From: Planctomycetaceae bacterium
GTDB taxonomy: Bacteria > Planctomycetota > Planctomycetia > Pirellulales > Pirellulaceae
DNA length: 57,700 nt
NCBI GenBank assembly: GCA_024225195.1
Contig: JAAEMV010000711.1
Location: forward strand, 1 to 57,700
Direction: 5' to 3'
Part shown: positions 34,712 through 43,599 of the stretch, in pieces
Layout of the letters: every line of letters begins with the position of its first letter
How positions within the stretch are numbered: the stretch's first letter is position 1
The notes under the pieces: generated by a model
The model's input: the letters and a program-made list of their open reading frames with translations, nothing else
What the model was told of the DNA's origin: nothing
Database searches by the model: none
Position numbers and translations under genes: made by a program

Positions 34712-34813
34712 CTATGGAGTTTTGATCTTTTTGTTCTTTGCCTTGCGTCCGCGGTTGTTTGCAGGACGTTTGCCGTGGTTGGCCTTTTTTACTTTGTGAC
34801 TTGGCTTTGCCAT
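34712..34813 (-). CDS. 33-residue very basic small protein, bL37-like ribosomal protein candidate
   Basis: A short minus-strand gene (ATG 34813, TAG 34712) has a strong ribosome-binding site, GAGGTG eight bases upstream, and its own terminator. The product is more than half Lys, Arg, Asn, Gly, with no acidic residue, and contains KKANHGKRP followed by a second basic cluster (GRKAKNKK). From memory, an ANHGKRP-type core also occurs in the tiny actinobacterial ribosomal protein bL37, so a ribosome-associated role in 23S rRNA binding is my inference. It lies between trmB and trpD, with about 107 bases to the trpD stop. It is too small for ordinary gene callers and easily missed. Expression is very likely; the family name is uncertain. 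Confidence 0.78.
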   Translation of the reverse strand: MAKPSHKVKKANHGKRPANNRGRKAKNKKIKTP

Positions 34814-34920
34814 GATTTTCACCTCAATTACATAAATTAAACGAGCTACAAGGTTACCAATCCAATCGGCCCCTCGATAGGTCTAACTCGCCTAATTTTG
34901 GTAAGTTCGGGAAAATAGCC

Positions 34921-35934
34921 CTAGTCTTTATTGGTCAATTCCTTGAGTTCTTTAAGCATTTCGGTCGCTTGGCCGTTATCGATCGCCCGACCGGCTCGTT
35001 CTGCCCCCGATTCGAGTCCATCGCACAGTCCTGAAACCCAGAGGGCAGCAGAAGCATTCGCGATGACAATGTCGCGGGTTGGGCCACTGTGCCCGGCTAG
35101 GACACGTAGGATTTTATCGGCACTTTCTGCGGGATCGCTGGCTGAAAGAAGTGTTTGATTGCCCGGGGTGATACCAAAATCTTTGGGTGCCAGTGTTCCC
35201 TCGGTGATGTACTTCCCTTGGACTTCGGAGACATCAGTGACGTCGGAGACAGAAATTTCTCCCAATCCATCTCGCGAATGAACGACGATGGAGCGTTTGG
35301 TCCCAAGCATCGCAAGGGCTTCGGCTAAAAGTTGGCGTGTTTCGCCGCGACCGGCGCCGAGGACCTGAAAGGGTGCATTGGCCGGGTTACAGAGGGGACC
35401 AATGAGGTTGAAAATAGTAGGGTGAGAAAGTTTTTTTCGAACATTCATCACGTGTTTTACAGACGGGTGAAACAGGGGAGCGAAACAAAAGCATAGACCA
35501 AGTTGGTCAAGGCATTTTTTGACCGTGTCGTTGGAGCATTGGATGTTGACACCGAGTTCAGTCAGGACATCAGCGGAACCGGTCTTGCTGGTGGATTTGC
35601 GATTCCCGTGTTTGGCAACGGAACCTCCTGCCGCGGCCGCGACGATTGCGGCGGCAGTGCTGATGTTAAATGTCCCGGATTTCCCGCCGCCGGTGCCACA
35701 AGTGTCAACAACATTTTCCCGTCGAGTTTCAATCGGTTTCATGTGCATTCTCAGAGCGCTTGCTGCACCGGCAAGCTCTTCTACCGTTTCTCCCTTTTCG
35801 TGAAGGGCGACCAAGAGTCCTTCGATTTGGTCGTCCGAGCAGTCGCCTTTCATGATTGCATCAACGACTTCAGTCATCTGTTCACGATTAAGAGACTGGC
35901 CACTTTTCACGATTTGGGTCGACTCTATGATCAC
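34921..35934 (-). CDS. trpD: Anthranilate phosphoribosyltransferase
   Basis: The 337-residue enzyme transfers phosphoribose from PRPP to anthranilate in tryptophan synthesis. It has an N-terminal helical domain (LNREQMTEVVDAIM), the glycine-rich PRPP loop CGTGGGKSGTFNIST, KHGNRKSTSKTGSADVL and the DVxE-like segment. The loop reads GTGGGKS where the family norm is GTGGDGS, a small oddity. I chose GTG 35934 with AAGGA upstream instead of TTG 35988, because the extra 18 residues are Pro/Asn-rich and not family-like. It stands alone, without other trp genes. Confidence 0.93.
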   Translation of the reverse strand: MIIESTQIVKSGQSLNREQMTEVVDAIMKGDCSDDQIEGLLVALHEKGETVEELAGAASALRMHMKPIETRRENVVDTCGTGGGKSGTFNISTAAAIVAAAAGGSVAKHGNRKSTSKTGSADVLTELGVNIQCSNDTVKKCLDQLGLCFCFAPLFHPSVKHVMNVRKKLSHPTIFNLIGPLCNPANAPFQVLGAGRGETRQLLAEALAMLGTKRSIVVHSRDGLGEISVSDVTDVSEVQGKYITEGTLAPKDFGITPGNQTLLSASDPAESADKILRVLAGHSGPTRDIVIANASAALWVSGLCDGLESGAERAGRAIDNGQATEMLKELKELTNKD

Positions 35935-36173
35935 TTGGATTTCCTTGTTTGAACGATTAGGCGGTAGGTTAGGCGGAAGCTTGAGCAAAAGCTTGAGCTG
36001 AAAGGTCGCGGTGAGACAAAGGGTTAGCCTATTGAAGTTTAGCAGACGTTAGCGATGAAGGCGGACGCAGATTGCATTTTTCCCTTGTTTGCTGTGCCTA
36101 GTCCATCTAGAATCCCAAGGGTAAATGAAAAATCTTCACCACTCAGGCAAATCTTGCCGATTCAGGGGGACGG

Positions 36174-37118
36174 ATGCCTCGAAAAGTCATCATTGACTGC
36201 GATATGGGAATAGACGACGCAGTAGCGCTGTGTATGACGTTATTCGATTCTCGTTTGGATGTGCTTGCTGTGACCGCGACTGAGGGTTGCGTGAGTGCAG
36301 AGCAGGCCAATAGTAATCTTCAGGCCATCGTGACGGAATTGGATCCGGCGCGATATCCTCGCCTTGGAATGGCGCGTAGCACGGAGGATGCCCCACCGGT
36401 AGATACACGATTTTTATATGGTGATGACGGATTGGGTAACGCTGGTTTCGAATCATCCCACCGTCAGCGGGCGGTTGCTGCTGATAAATTAATGGCTGAG
36501 TTGATACGTGCAAACCCTGAAGAGGTAACCATTTTATGCCTAGGCCCGATTACTAATTTGGCCAGAGCTATTCGCCGGGATCCAACTTTACTGCCTTTGA
36601 TCGATCAGATCATCATGACCGGAGGTAGCTTGACGGGTCGTGGAAACATTACGCCTTGTGCTGAATTCAATTTTTACTTCGATCCTTCCAGCACACGTGA
36701 AGTAATTAAATCTCGTTCAACCAAGACGCTCATTCCGCTCGACGTTACCCGGGAAGTTCAATTTGGTTATAGCTGCATGGAGGAGTTGCCCGCCTCGACT
36801 TCGCGGGTCGGCTATTTTTTACGGCAAATTCTACCCTACACATTTCGATCGCATCGTCAGCAGCTTGGGGAAGAAGCAATCACACTCAATGATGCTGTCG
36901 GCGCACTGGCCTTACTGGAGCCGGAGTTATTTAATTACCGGCCACTGGCATGTGATGTCGAAACTGAGGGCGAATTGACACGCGGCATGTTGGTGATCGA
37001 TGATAGGAATCAGCCGGAGTGGCGGTCTGCTTTGACCGTCGCAGATAGTCTGCCGTCAGAGCGAGCACGGCAGTTTATACTGGATCAGCTTGCCGTCGCA
37101 GGGAATCAGACGAGCTAA
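36174..37118 (+). CDS. Inosine-uridine preferring nucleoside hydrolase
   Basis: The 314-residue enzyme starts with the Ca2+-binding signature IIDCDMGIDDAVAL (about 5-18). It continues with LCLGPITNLARAI, MTGGSLTGRGNITPCAEFNFYFDP and a late NDAVGALALL with its catalytic-site region. It splits ribonucleosides into base and ribose for salvage. Substrate range cannot be assigned. It faces the HtrA-like gene. Confidence 0.92.
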   Translation: MPRKVIIDCDMGIDDAVALCMTLFDSRLDVLAVTATEGCVSAEQANSNLQAIVTELDPARYPRLGMARSTEDAPPVDTRFLYGDDGLGNAGFESSHRQRAVAADKLMAELIRANPEEVTILCLGPITNLARAIRRDPTLLPLIDQIIMTGGSLTGRGNITPCAEFNFYFDPSSTREVIKSRSTKTLIPLDVTREVQFGYSCMEELPASTSRVGYFLRQILPYTFRSHRQQLGEEAITLNDAVGALALLEPELFNYRPLACDVETEGELTRGMLVIDDRNQPEWRSALTVADSLPSERARQFILDQLAVAGNQTS

Positions 37119-37146
37119 TCGCTGTCCTTTGCTCTTCGTGGACTTT

Positions 37147-38379
37147 TCATTGATTGAAAGAAAACGATTCCCGATTGTTGATGTTGATATCGATCAAACT
37201 GATTTCTCCACGTCGAAATATCTTGATGGGGACGATGGAATTGATCGGCATCAGGCTAACATTGGTGACGAGAAGTGAGTCGTTTTTGACTTTCTTGCCA
37301 TTGAACTCAAGGATGACATCACCAACTCTTAAACCTGCATCGGCAGCGGGTGAGCGAGCTGTTACTCGAGTGACCATCGCACCGTAGGCAACATTAAGGC
37401 CCATGCTGGTAGCTTTTTCATAGGTGTAGTTAGAGTCCAGTGAGACGCCAAGAAATCCACGTTGAACTTTACCCAGTTCAATGAGGTCGGTCACGATTCG
37501 CATCACCATGTCCATGGGAATGGAAAATCCGATGCCGTCATTGCCACCACTATTGCTCGCGATCGCAGTGTTGATTCCGATGATTTCGCCTCGAAGGTTA
37601 ATCAGTGGACCTCCGCTGTTACCCGGATTGATTGCGGCATCGGTTTGCATGAAGTCTTGATAGTTTACGCCCTGCGGCCCCAGATCGAGATCGTGCCGAT
37701 TGAGAGCACTGATGATTCCGTAGCTGACCGAGTGACTTAAGCCAAAGGGGCTGCCGATCGCGACAACAAAATCACCGATTTCAACAGTCTTACTTTTGCC
37801 AACGCGGCAAGGAATTAAGTCGTTACTGCTTAGTGCCATGACAGAGATGTCGGTTTGACGATCGTGGACAAGTCGACTGGGTGAATAGATTCTACCGTTG
37901 ACTTCAATTCGAATATCGCTGATTCCAGCGCTCTCGATCACATGATAGTTTGTGATCACGTAGTATTTGCCATTGTGTTTGATGACGATGCCGGAACCGG
38001 CTTCTTCGACAACGACCGGGCGTCGGGCATTCGCTGAACTACCGTTAGTGACGGTTGACTTTTGCCTTTTCTTGGCTTCGATATGGGCAACGCTAGGGCC
38101 CACTGTTTTGACGAGTTTTTTGAGTAGATCGTTTTGTTTGGTTAAACCTTGTGCGCTGGCTTCAAGATCTTGATACATAAGATCTCGTGGATTTGCGGCA
38201 ATAGGTTTGTTGGTGACCCGAGCCGTTGTTGACGCGGTGGATGCGATCTGCCCCTGAACGCCCTGGCTTGTTGCCAGATTGAGTGCGGCGAACAGCAAGA
38301 AAAGCATTGCTGTTTTGAATTGAAAACGCCCAATGTGAGCCAAGTCAGGTAGATAATTGTCGTGAAATGTATGTTTCAT
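37147..38379 (-). CDS. HtrA/DegP-like trypsin-type protease with one PDZ domain
   Basis: The 410-residue protein has a signal or anchor segment (about 23-45), a short linker and a coil (about 70-95), then a S1C chymotrypsin fold. The triad is visible: His in ITNYHVIES, Asp in RQTDISVMAL and Ser in NPGNSGGPLIN. One PDZ domain follows (GFLGVSLDS, then ARSPAADAGLRVGDVILEFNG). It should degrade or chaperone misfolded proteins outside the cytoplasm. It resembles DegS/DegP with a single PDZ. Confidence 0.93.
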   Translation of the reverse strand: MKHTFHDNYLPDLAHIGRFQFKTAMLFLLFAALNLATSQGVQGQIASTASTTARVTNKPIAANPRDLMYQDLEASAQGLTKQNDLLKKLVKTVGPSVAHIEAKKRQKSTVTNGSSANARRPVVVEEAGSGIVIKHNGKYYVITNYHVIESAGISDIRIEVNGRIYSPSRLVHDRQTDISVMALSSNDLIPCRVGKSKTVEIGDFVVAIGSPFGLSHSVSYGIISALNRHDLDLGPQGVNYQDFMQTDAAINPGNSGGPLINLRGEIIGINTAIASNSGGNDGIGFSIPMDMVMRIVTDLIELGKVQRGFLGVSLDSNYTYEKATSMGLNVAYGAMVTRVTARSPAADAGLRVGDVILEFNGKKVKNDSLLVTNVSLMPINSIVPIKIFRRGEISLIDININNRESFSFNQ

Positions 38380-38492
38380 GATTAACCATTTTGGCGGGGT
38401 GAGCGAACCGAGCGTATCGAATTCTTGAGGAATTTAGTATTGAATTTCAGGTTTGGCTTTTGGAATGCCGTATTTTTGTCCAGCTGTAGCGG

Positions 38493-38927
38493 TTACGAAA
38501 AGTTGAAGTCCACTGAATCGCTCGAAATGTCTTGGTTGAGAATGACCGACCAATCGACTTCGACTCCTGGTTTGACACCAGCTTTCTCTGCCGCACGCTT
38601 GCAAGTGATGCAGTAGGCCGCGTATGGAAGAGCCTGAAGGCGTGTCAGAGGAATGTTGGATTGGCATGCGTCGCATTTTCCAAAAGTGCCGGATTTCATT
38701 TTCTTCAAAGCAACTTCAAGGTGTTGCAATTCACGATTTTCTACCTCGGCAAGCTGAGAACTTAGTTCTCCCATCGCACTGTCGCTCGCGAAATCAACCA
38801 CGTCTCCGCCTGAACTCTGGCTGAAATTTTTCAACAGACTATCGTCTCCAGACATTGCCTGAACAATGGCGTCGCGACGCTTAATAAGAACTTGCCGCAT
38901 TGCTTCGAGTGTCGATTTGCGTGTCAT
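38493..38927 (-). CDS. DksA/TraR-family zinc-finger protein
   Basis: The product of about 144 residues has an N-terminal coiled coil (about 20-85) and a C4 zinc finger (CDAC, then YCITC, at about 95-120) as in DksA/TraR proteins, which bind RNA polymerase's secondary channel. ATG 38927 is preferred; TTG 38939 is in frame four codons upstream. The acidic coil-tip residues typical of true DksA are not obvious, so its role in the stringent response is uncertain. Confidence 0.85.
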   Translation of the reverse strand: MTRKSTLEAMRQVLIKRRDAIVQAMSGDDSLLKNFSQSSGGDVVDFASDSAMGELSSQLAEVENRELQHLEVALKKMKSGTFGKCDACQSNIPLTRLQALPYAAYCITCKRAAEKAGVKPGVEVDWSVILNQDISSDSVDFNFS

Positions 38928-39455
38928 TGAAGAGTCCAAGTAATAGGTTTTTTCTGAGCGGTTGTGGCTCGGCTTTGTTTTTCCGAAACCCCAACTTTGC
39001 TGAGGTGCATCGAACTATAGGACGCGTTTTGTGCCCACATTCGAAAATCAGCAGATTATTGCATTTTCGATGATGCAAAAGTGCAACATGATCGAGGCTT
39101 CCCTACGGTTTTTCCCGAATAACTGTTGCAGGGAGACCGTTGAATCTTTGCGACACTTGGTCGTTTAGACCCAGCCAGGAAAGCTAATGCCTATTGAGTG
39201 TTGCTCTTATGAAATCGCTGAACTTGTCGTGATTAGAGAGCGAGTTGCGACGACACCGGCGAATGCGGCGGTTCGGATTGGGAAGGTTGTTCGTGTTGGT
39301 CATTCGGACAAGATTTTTTTGTTTGATTTGGGCGAGGCTTGTTTGACCCTTTGCTGACCGAAAGCTACATGTTTGTACCGAAAACGATTTTAAAACTGAA
39401 CCACGCGTAACGGGTACCCCGTTCAAGTCCATTCAAACTTTTGCAAAGACGACCT
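38928..39455. other. Divergent region, with one small frame described separately
   Basis: About 530 bases separate the DksA-like gene (minus) from the FHA-like gene (plus). A 56-codon plus-strand frame is listed on its own. An 82-codon minus-strand frame (39184-39432) overlaps it and shows no family feature. No clear promoter pair was found. Confidence 0.35.
39187..39357 (+). CDS. Possible 56-residue small protein, unknown
   Basis: ATG 39187 is preceded by AGGAAAG at a suitable distance, and the frame stays open for 56 codons with codon choice like the neighbours (many NNG/NNC third positions). The product has a beta-like VAVRIGKVVRVGHSDKIFLFD pattern in pieces and no signal or TM helix. Nothing recognisable; it could be chance. 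It ends 98 bases before the FHA-like gene on the same strand. Confidence 0.3.
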   Translation: MPIECCSYEIAELVVIRERVATTPANAAVRIGKVVRVGHSDKIFLFDLGEACLTLC

Positions 39456-41114
39456 ATGGCCAACTCCACACAACACTCGCCGAGCGATCTTGTGCTTCGT
39501 CTTGCAGGAGGTGAGCGTGATGGAGAATTGGTCACAGTGACAACGCCTAAGTGTTTAATCTCAACGGGGCCGGGTTTGGGAAGCGTTCCTCAGTGTGCGA
39601 TCTTCCGCGGTCCACACGGTGCAGCGGTTCGTGCTTTCGATTCACAAGTTGCTTTCAATGGAGAAGTGGACTCGGTCCACTGGCTTAAAGCAGGCGATCG
39701 AATTGATTTTGCGAACGCGATTGCTATGGAAGTGACTCAGTTGGGGAAACTTCAAGATGACAGTGCCGTTTCGAATGGCCTCGCGACTGACGTCGATATC
39801 GACTTTGGAAAAGAGCTGGTCGAAGGGGATAGATTTGAAGATCACTGTTTAAATCAAATACGAATACAGGTTTCGAAGATCCAGAATCAAAACAGTGCTA
39901 ACTCGGAGAAGTTTGCGCTGTTGGATGAAAAGATTAATTTGCTAACCGACCATCTGAATGAGCTGATCTTTGTTGCAAAAGAAGGGCACCTTCCTTTGGC
40001 AGGTTCCATTTCGAATTCGGTGCCCGATACCAAAGTCGACCCTTTAACCGATTTCGATGAAGAGAAAATATTCTCATCGCTCGACTGGGAGGCTGACGAT
40101 CAGGCAGCAACCTCCAGTCAGCAAGTGGCTGATCCTTATAACGACGAAAAAATTATTTCTTTAATTGCGGACGAGCAGGCAGAACCAACCTTCGACCCAT
40201 TGACCCACAGCGACGTCGAAGGTCCTGACTCGTCCGCAGTTGAATCCACTCCCGCTCCGAATGAATTCGATAATTCCAATTCACTCGCTCAGCAACTATT
40301 AAATGACCTTGCCATGGATGAGCAGCAAGCTCTTTCTGAGAGTGACTCCGATACCGGTAGTTCAGTGGTGAGTGAATCTGAAACACAGGCCGTGGTTGGT
40401 GATTTGCTAGAGAAATACCGGTCCGAGGAGTATTGGCAGCAAAGCCCTGAGTTTTCAAATTCGAACCAGGTTCCGTCTGTATTGAATGAGGCCGAAGGGC
40501 AGGCGCCGATCGATGCTGCCGATGCCGGTTCGGTCGATGATTCTGAGCAGCCATCTGTAGATGTGCAGGGATATGTTGCCGATTTAATTAACCGGATGCG
40601 GGTTCCCGGGCAGCAGTTGTTTTCCGATTTCAGGCCAACCGATTCCAAGAAGTTGCCGGCAGAAGCGGAGTCTGCGGGAGAAGTCGTTCCCGAAGAGAGC
40701 AAGACGCTGTTTACTGAGGGAGAGTTTAAACCGGCCAAGAAAGCACAGAAAATTGAATTGTCGGCGATGCGCGAAATCGCTAACACGAATACACGACGCA
40801 ATATTCAGGTAAGTGAAGAGAGTCGCCGAAAAGAACTGGGGAAAATTCGCATTCTGGTTGCAGTGTTTAGTTTTTTCCTCGCCGTATATTATTTCCTGTT
40901 TGTTTCAGGCGGGCAGCTCAACCTTGGCTTCATCACAGGATTTTTCTGCGTGAGCATCACCGGGTTTCTGACCTACAAACTCTATGAAACGATGCGATAT
41001 AATGAGATGCTGGAACTTGAAAAGATGACTGTTTCAATGAACGAGTCCAAAGAATCGGTTCCAAAGAAGCAAGAAGCCGGCCCAGAGAACATGGTAGAGA
41101 CAGAACGAAAGTAA
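39456..41114 (+). CDS. FHA-like domain protein with acidic linker and C-terminal membrane helices
   Basis: The product of about 552 residues begins with a cytoplasmic beta-rich domain (about 10-95; LVLRLAGGERDGELVTV, CAIFRGPHGAAVRAF, WLKAGDRIDF) that matches a degenerate forkhead-associated fold. A helical stretch (about 115-170) and a very acidic, Ser/Asp/Gln-rich linker (about 180-400) follow. Two transmembrane helices (about 461-505) and a charged tail end the protein. FHA domains bind phosphothreonine, but the key Arg/Ser/Asn residues are not clear here. The start ATG 39456 is preferred over TTG 39441. Confidence 0.7.
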   Translation: MANSTQHSPSDLVLRLAGGERDGELVTVTTPKCLISTGPGLGSVPQCAIFRGPHGAAVRAFDSQVAFNGEVDSVHWLKAGDRIDFANAIAMEVTQLGKLQDDSAVSNGLATDVDIDFGKELVEGDRFEDHCLNQIRIQVSKIQNQNSANSEKFALLDEKINLLTDHLNELIFVAKEGHLPLAGSISNSVPDTKVDPLTDFDEEKIFSSLDWEADDQAATSSQQVADPYNDEKIISLIADEQAEPTFDPLTHSDVEGPDSSAVESTPAPNEFDNSNSLAQQLLNDLAMDEQQALSESDSDTGSSVVSESETQAVVGDLLEKYRSEEYWQQSPEFSNSNQVPSVLNEAEGQAPIDAADAGSVDDSEQPSVDVQGYVADLINRMRVPGQQLFSDFRPTDSKKLPAEAESAGEVVPEESKTLFTEGEFKPAKKAQKIELSAMREIANTNTRRNIQVSEESRRKELGKIRILVAVFSFFLAVYYFLFVSGGQLNLGFITGFFCVSITGFLTYKLYETMRYNEMLELEKMTVSMNESKESVPKKQEAGPENMVETERK

Positions 41115-41124
41115 GTTTTCTCTT

Positions 41125-42132
41125 TTAAAACCCACGGCTGTCTTGAATGTCAGCAAAATTTCTCAACTGGTAGTTTATTCCGGCGCTATCACACACTCGA
41201 CACAGTGCTCGCAGTGCGACCCCAAATCCATCCGGCCCGCTGAAGCCACCGAATTGCCCGCCTCCTTTTACGTGTGGTTCGAGGTCAAGGAAAACGCCTG
41301 GCACGCCACGCGCGGACATTCGAGATTCCAACTCCGGCAGAAAGGTTGCCAAGTCTTGAAAGATCTCTCGATGACCGGAATCACCAATGTCGGCCGGGAC
41401 AAAATGTTTCAACGCATCTTCGTCGACGTGTTCGCCCTTTGTCGTCGAAGGCTTTAAGAAGTCTTTGATGTGTAGCCAGCCGAGTCCCGGTTTCATGAGC
41501 TTGTACTGTTCAAAAACTTCCTCGGATGAGTAGCCCATGGTGACTAGGTTTCCACCATCAAAAATCAAAACGAGTGCTTCATGGTTAATGTTCCGGTGCA
41601 TCGCTGCAAGCACTTCTGCGTTCTGCCCGACTAGATTTGCCTCAACCTCCAAACCGTAGGTGAGTCCATGTTGGTCACAGATTTCAGCAATCTGGCCAAC
41701 TTGTTCGGTCGCTTGATTAACGTGGTCTTCTAAGTTGGAGCCTTTTGGATGGTAAAATGAAAATCCTCGGATTAATTTGCAATTGAAGAAGTTGGCAAGT
41801 TCACACGCGCGGGGAACCTCGTCTTTGATGTAACTGGCAAACGGGCGATAGGGAGTTTTCGTGCCATCCTCGACGTCACAGAGTTTCACTTTCCCAATCG
41901 GTGATCCAATTGAAGAAACGAGCAAACCGTATTCGTCCATTTTTGATTTTACGATTTCCAGTTCGGCATCACTCAGCGTCATGACATTTTTAATGCCCGA
42001 ACCGGCGTCCACGAAGCGAATCGAAAAATAACGCATTCCCAAAGCGGCAAACGCAGAAAATTGTTGGTCCAGCGTTTTTTGATTGGCTGCTTCGTCAGCA
42101 AACCCGGAAAGCAAGATTGAAGGCTGGCTCAT
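41125..42132 (-). CDS. Sugar phosphate isomerase/epimerase-like TIM-barrel protein
   Basis: The 335-residue protein fits the AP endonuclease-2/xylose isomerase barrel: YGLEVEANLVGQNAE, VLIFDGGNLVTMGY (metal-site region), GWLHIKDFLKP with its His/Lys, and a final DLEPHVKGGGQFGGFSG. Members isomerise or epimerise sugars, inositols or related keto compounds. The start ATG 42132 has GAGG seven bases upstream; an upstream frame start at 42156 is less likely. Substrate unknown. Confidence 0.85.
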   Translation of the reverse strand: MSQPSILLSGFADEAANQKTLDQQFSAFAALGMRYFSIRFVDAGSGIKNVMTLSDAELEIVKSKMDEYGLLVSSIGSPIGKVKLCDVEDGTKTPYRPFASYIKDEVPRACELANFFNCKLIRGFSFYHPKGSNLEDHVNQATEQVGQIAEICDQHGLTYGLEVEANLVGQNAEVLAAMHRNINHEALVLIFDGGNLVTMGYSSEEVFEQYKLMKPGLGWLHIKDFLKPSTTKGEHVDEDALKHFVPADIGDSGHREIFQDLATFLPELESRMSARGVPGVFLDLEPHVKGGGQFGGFSGPDGFGVALRALCRVCDSAGINYQLRNFADIQDSRGF

Positions 42133-42225
42133 TTTGATCCTCGCTAAGCTGAGCAAAAACAGGTGAGAACAAACGCATGAAAAGCAAAGACGGATGTCTT
42201 ATGAATCGTAATCGATTGCAGAGAA

Positions 42226-42588
42226 TTAAGACTGCTCGAGCGTGTACTCGACTTTAATAACGGATGAGATTCCACCGCGGGGGGTAAATTCGGCAGTCAA
42301 GATTGCCCGTCTTGGTTTTGAAACTGCAACAAAATCATCGAGGATGCGATTGGTTACCTTTTCATAAAAAATTCCTTCATTTCGGAATTGTTGCAGATAC
42401 ATTTTTAGGCTCTTCAATTCAACACACACTTCGTCTGGAATATACTCAAAAGTGAGTAAACCGAAGTCGGGCTGTCCAGTTTTGGGGCAAACCGAAGTAA
42501 ACTCTGGGCATGTGATTTCGATCATGTAATCACGATCGGGGTATGAGTTTTCGAACGTTTCAAGTGTGTCGCGGAAATTAGCTGTCAT
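42226..42588 (-). CDS. queF: NADPH-dependent 7-cyano-7-deazaguanine reductase
   Basis: The 120-residue unimodular QueF has the nucleophile Cys33 in [13 protein letters not shown], the signature [14 protein letters not shown] that binds NADPH, and the C-terminal [14 protein letters not shown]. It reduces preQ0 to preQ1 for queuosine in tRNA. It is divergent from queE, 149 bases away, so the two are probably expressed from one intergenic region. Confidence 0.96.
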   Translation of the reverse strand: MTANFRDTLETFENSYPDRDYMIEITCPEFTSVCPKTGQPDFGLLTFEYIPDEVCVELKSLKMYLQQFRNEGIFYEKVTNRILDDFVAVSKPRRAILTAEFTPRGGISSVIKVEYTLEQS

Positions 42589-42737
42589 CGGTACAATCTT
42601 CGGTAGTTAAAATGTTGAAGTAACTGATTCTGTTTTCAGTACGCATCGCTTCGTGAATTGGCCAGGCAAGCGAGTCGGTAAGATACCGCCAAGATACTCA
42701 ATCACAACCGCCAGCACAGTAGGTAGAACACTGGGTT

Positions 42738-43430
42738 ATGCTGATTTCTGAAATTTATTGTTCCCGGCAGGGAGAAGGATTACTGACGGGAACGCAGAGC
42801 GTTTTTGTCCGAACGTCGGGTTGTAATTTGCGATGTGGTTTTTGCGATACCCCCTTTGCTTCATGGAAACCGCAGGGGGATTCCATGCAAATCGAGGAAA
42901 TCGTTCACCGAATCCACGAATCAGCCGGTGGAGCGAAGCACGTCGTTATCACGGGTGGCGAACCCATGATCGCGAAAGATCTTGCGGGGCTGTGTGAAAA
43001 AATACGTTCATGTGGGTTCCATATTACGATTGAAACTGCCGGCACTGTATTTCAAGAGGTTGATTGTCAGTTAATGTCGATTAGCCCCAAGTTTGGGAAC
43101 TCCGATCCCACGCTGGCGAGGGCAGGGGAGTGGCGACAGCGTCACGTTGCGACTCGTTACCAACCGCAGGTCGTAACGCAACTCATTCGTGACTACGACT
43201 TCCAACTCAAATTCGTTTTGGACGTCCCTGAAGATATCGATGAAATCCTCGACTATCTTGACGTATTGGGGCAGCCCGCTGGTGATCGCGTCCTTTTGAT
43301 GCCGCAAGGTGTGGACCAGGATGCACTTGAAAAACGTCGTCGCTGGTTGGAACCCCTTTGCGAAAAGAGAGGGTTTGTCTTTTGCCCTCGGATGCACATT
43401 GAGTGGTATGGGAACCAGCGGGGGACATAG
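42738..43430 (+). CDS. queE: 7-carboxy-7-deazaguanine synthase
   Basis: The 230-residue radical SAM enzyme has the CxxxCxxC cluster site at Cys29, Cys33, Cys36 (SGCNLRCGFCDTPF), the conserved EIYCSRQGEG start, and ITGGEP for SAM binding. It rearranges 6-carboxytetrahydropterin to CDG, the step before preQ0. Length and start are standard. Confidence 0.95.
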   Translation: MLISEIYCSRQGEGLLTGTQSVFVRTSGCNLRCGFCDTPFASWKPQGDSMQIEEIVHRIHESAGGAKHVVITGGEPMIAKDLAGLCEKIRSCGFHITIETAGTVFQEVDCQLMSISPKFGNSDPTLARAGEWRQRHVATRYQPQVVTQLIRDYDFQLKFVLDVPEDIDEILDYLDVLGQPAGDRVLLMPQGVDQDALEKRRRWLEPLCEKRGFVFCPRMHIEWYGNQRGT

Positions 43431-43465
43431 AAAACCCATGTTCGGATAGCGACGCGTGGGTTTTC
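43430..43465 (+). terminator. Probable terminator of queE
   Basis: GAAAACCCA/TGGGTTTTC (9 bp) starts at the last base of the queE stop codon and has an 18-base loop. The T run is short (four), so efficiency is uncertain. Confidence 0.55.
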
Positions 43466-43599
43466 GAGGCCATCCTGCTTGAATTTTTCGAATTCTGGTG
43501 ATTTCGGGTTATTAGACGGTCTTGGTTCCGGAGTTTTCCATTCGGACAACGTGGGGTAAACTGAGCCCGTATTAAATCGATTCCAAACGAAGTAACGTT

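Noticed and set aside
42589-42737. Possible preQ1 riboswitch between queF and queE
   Set aside because: The pathway would fit, but I could not find a preQ1 aptamer-like stem with an A-rich tail on either strand.
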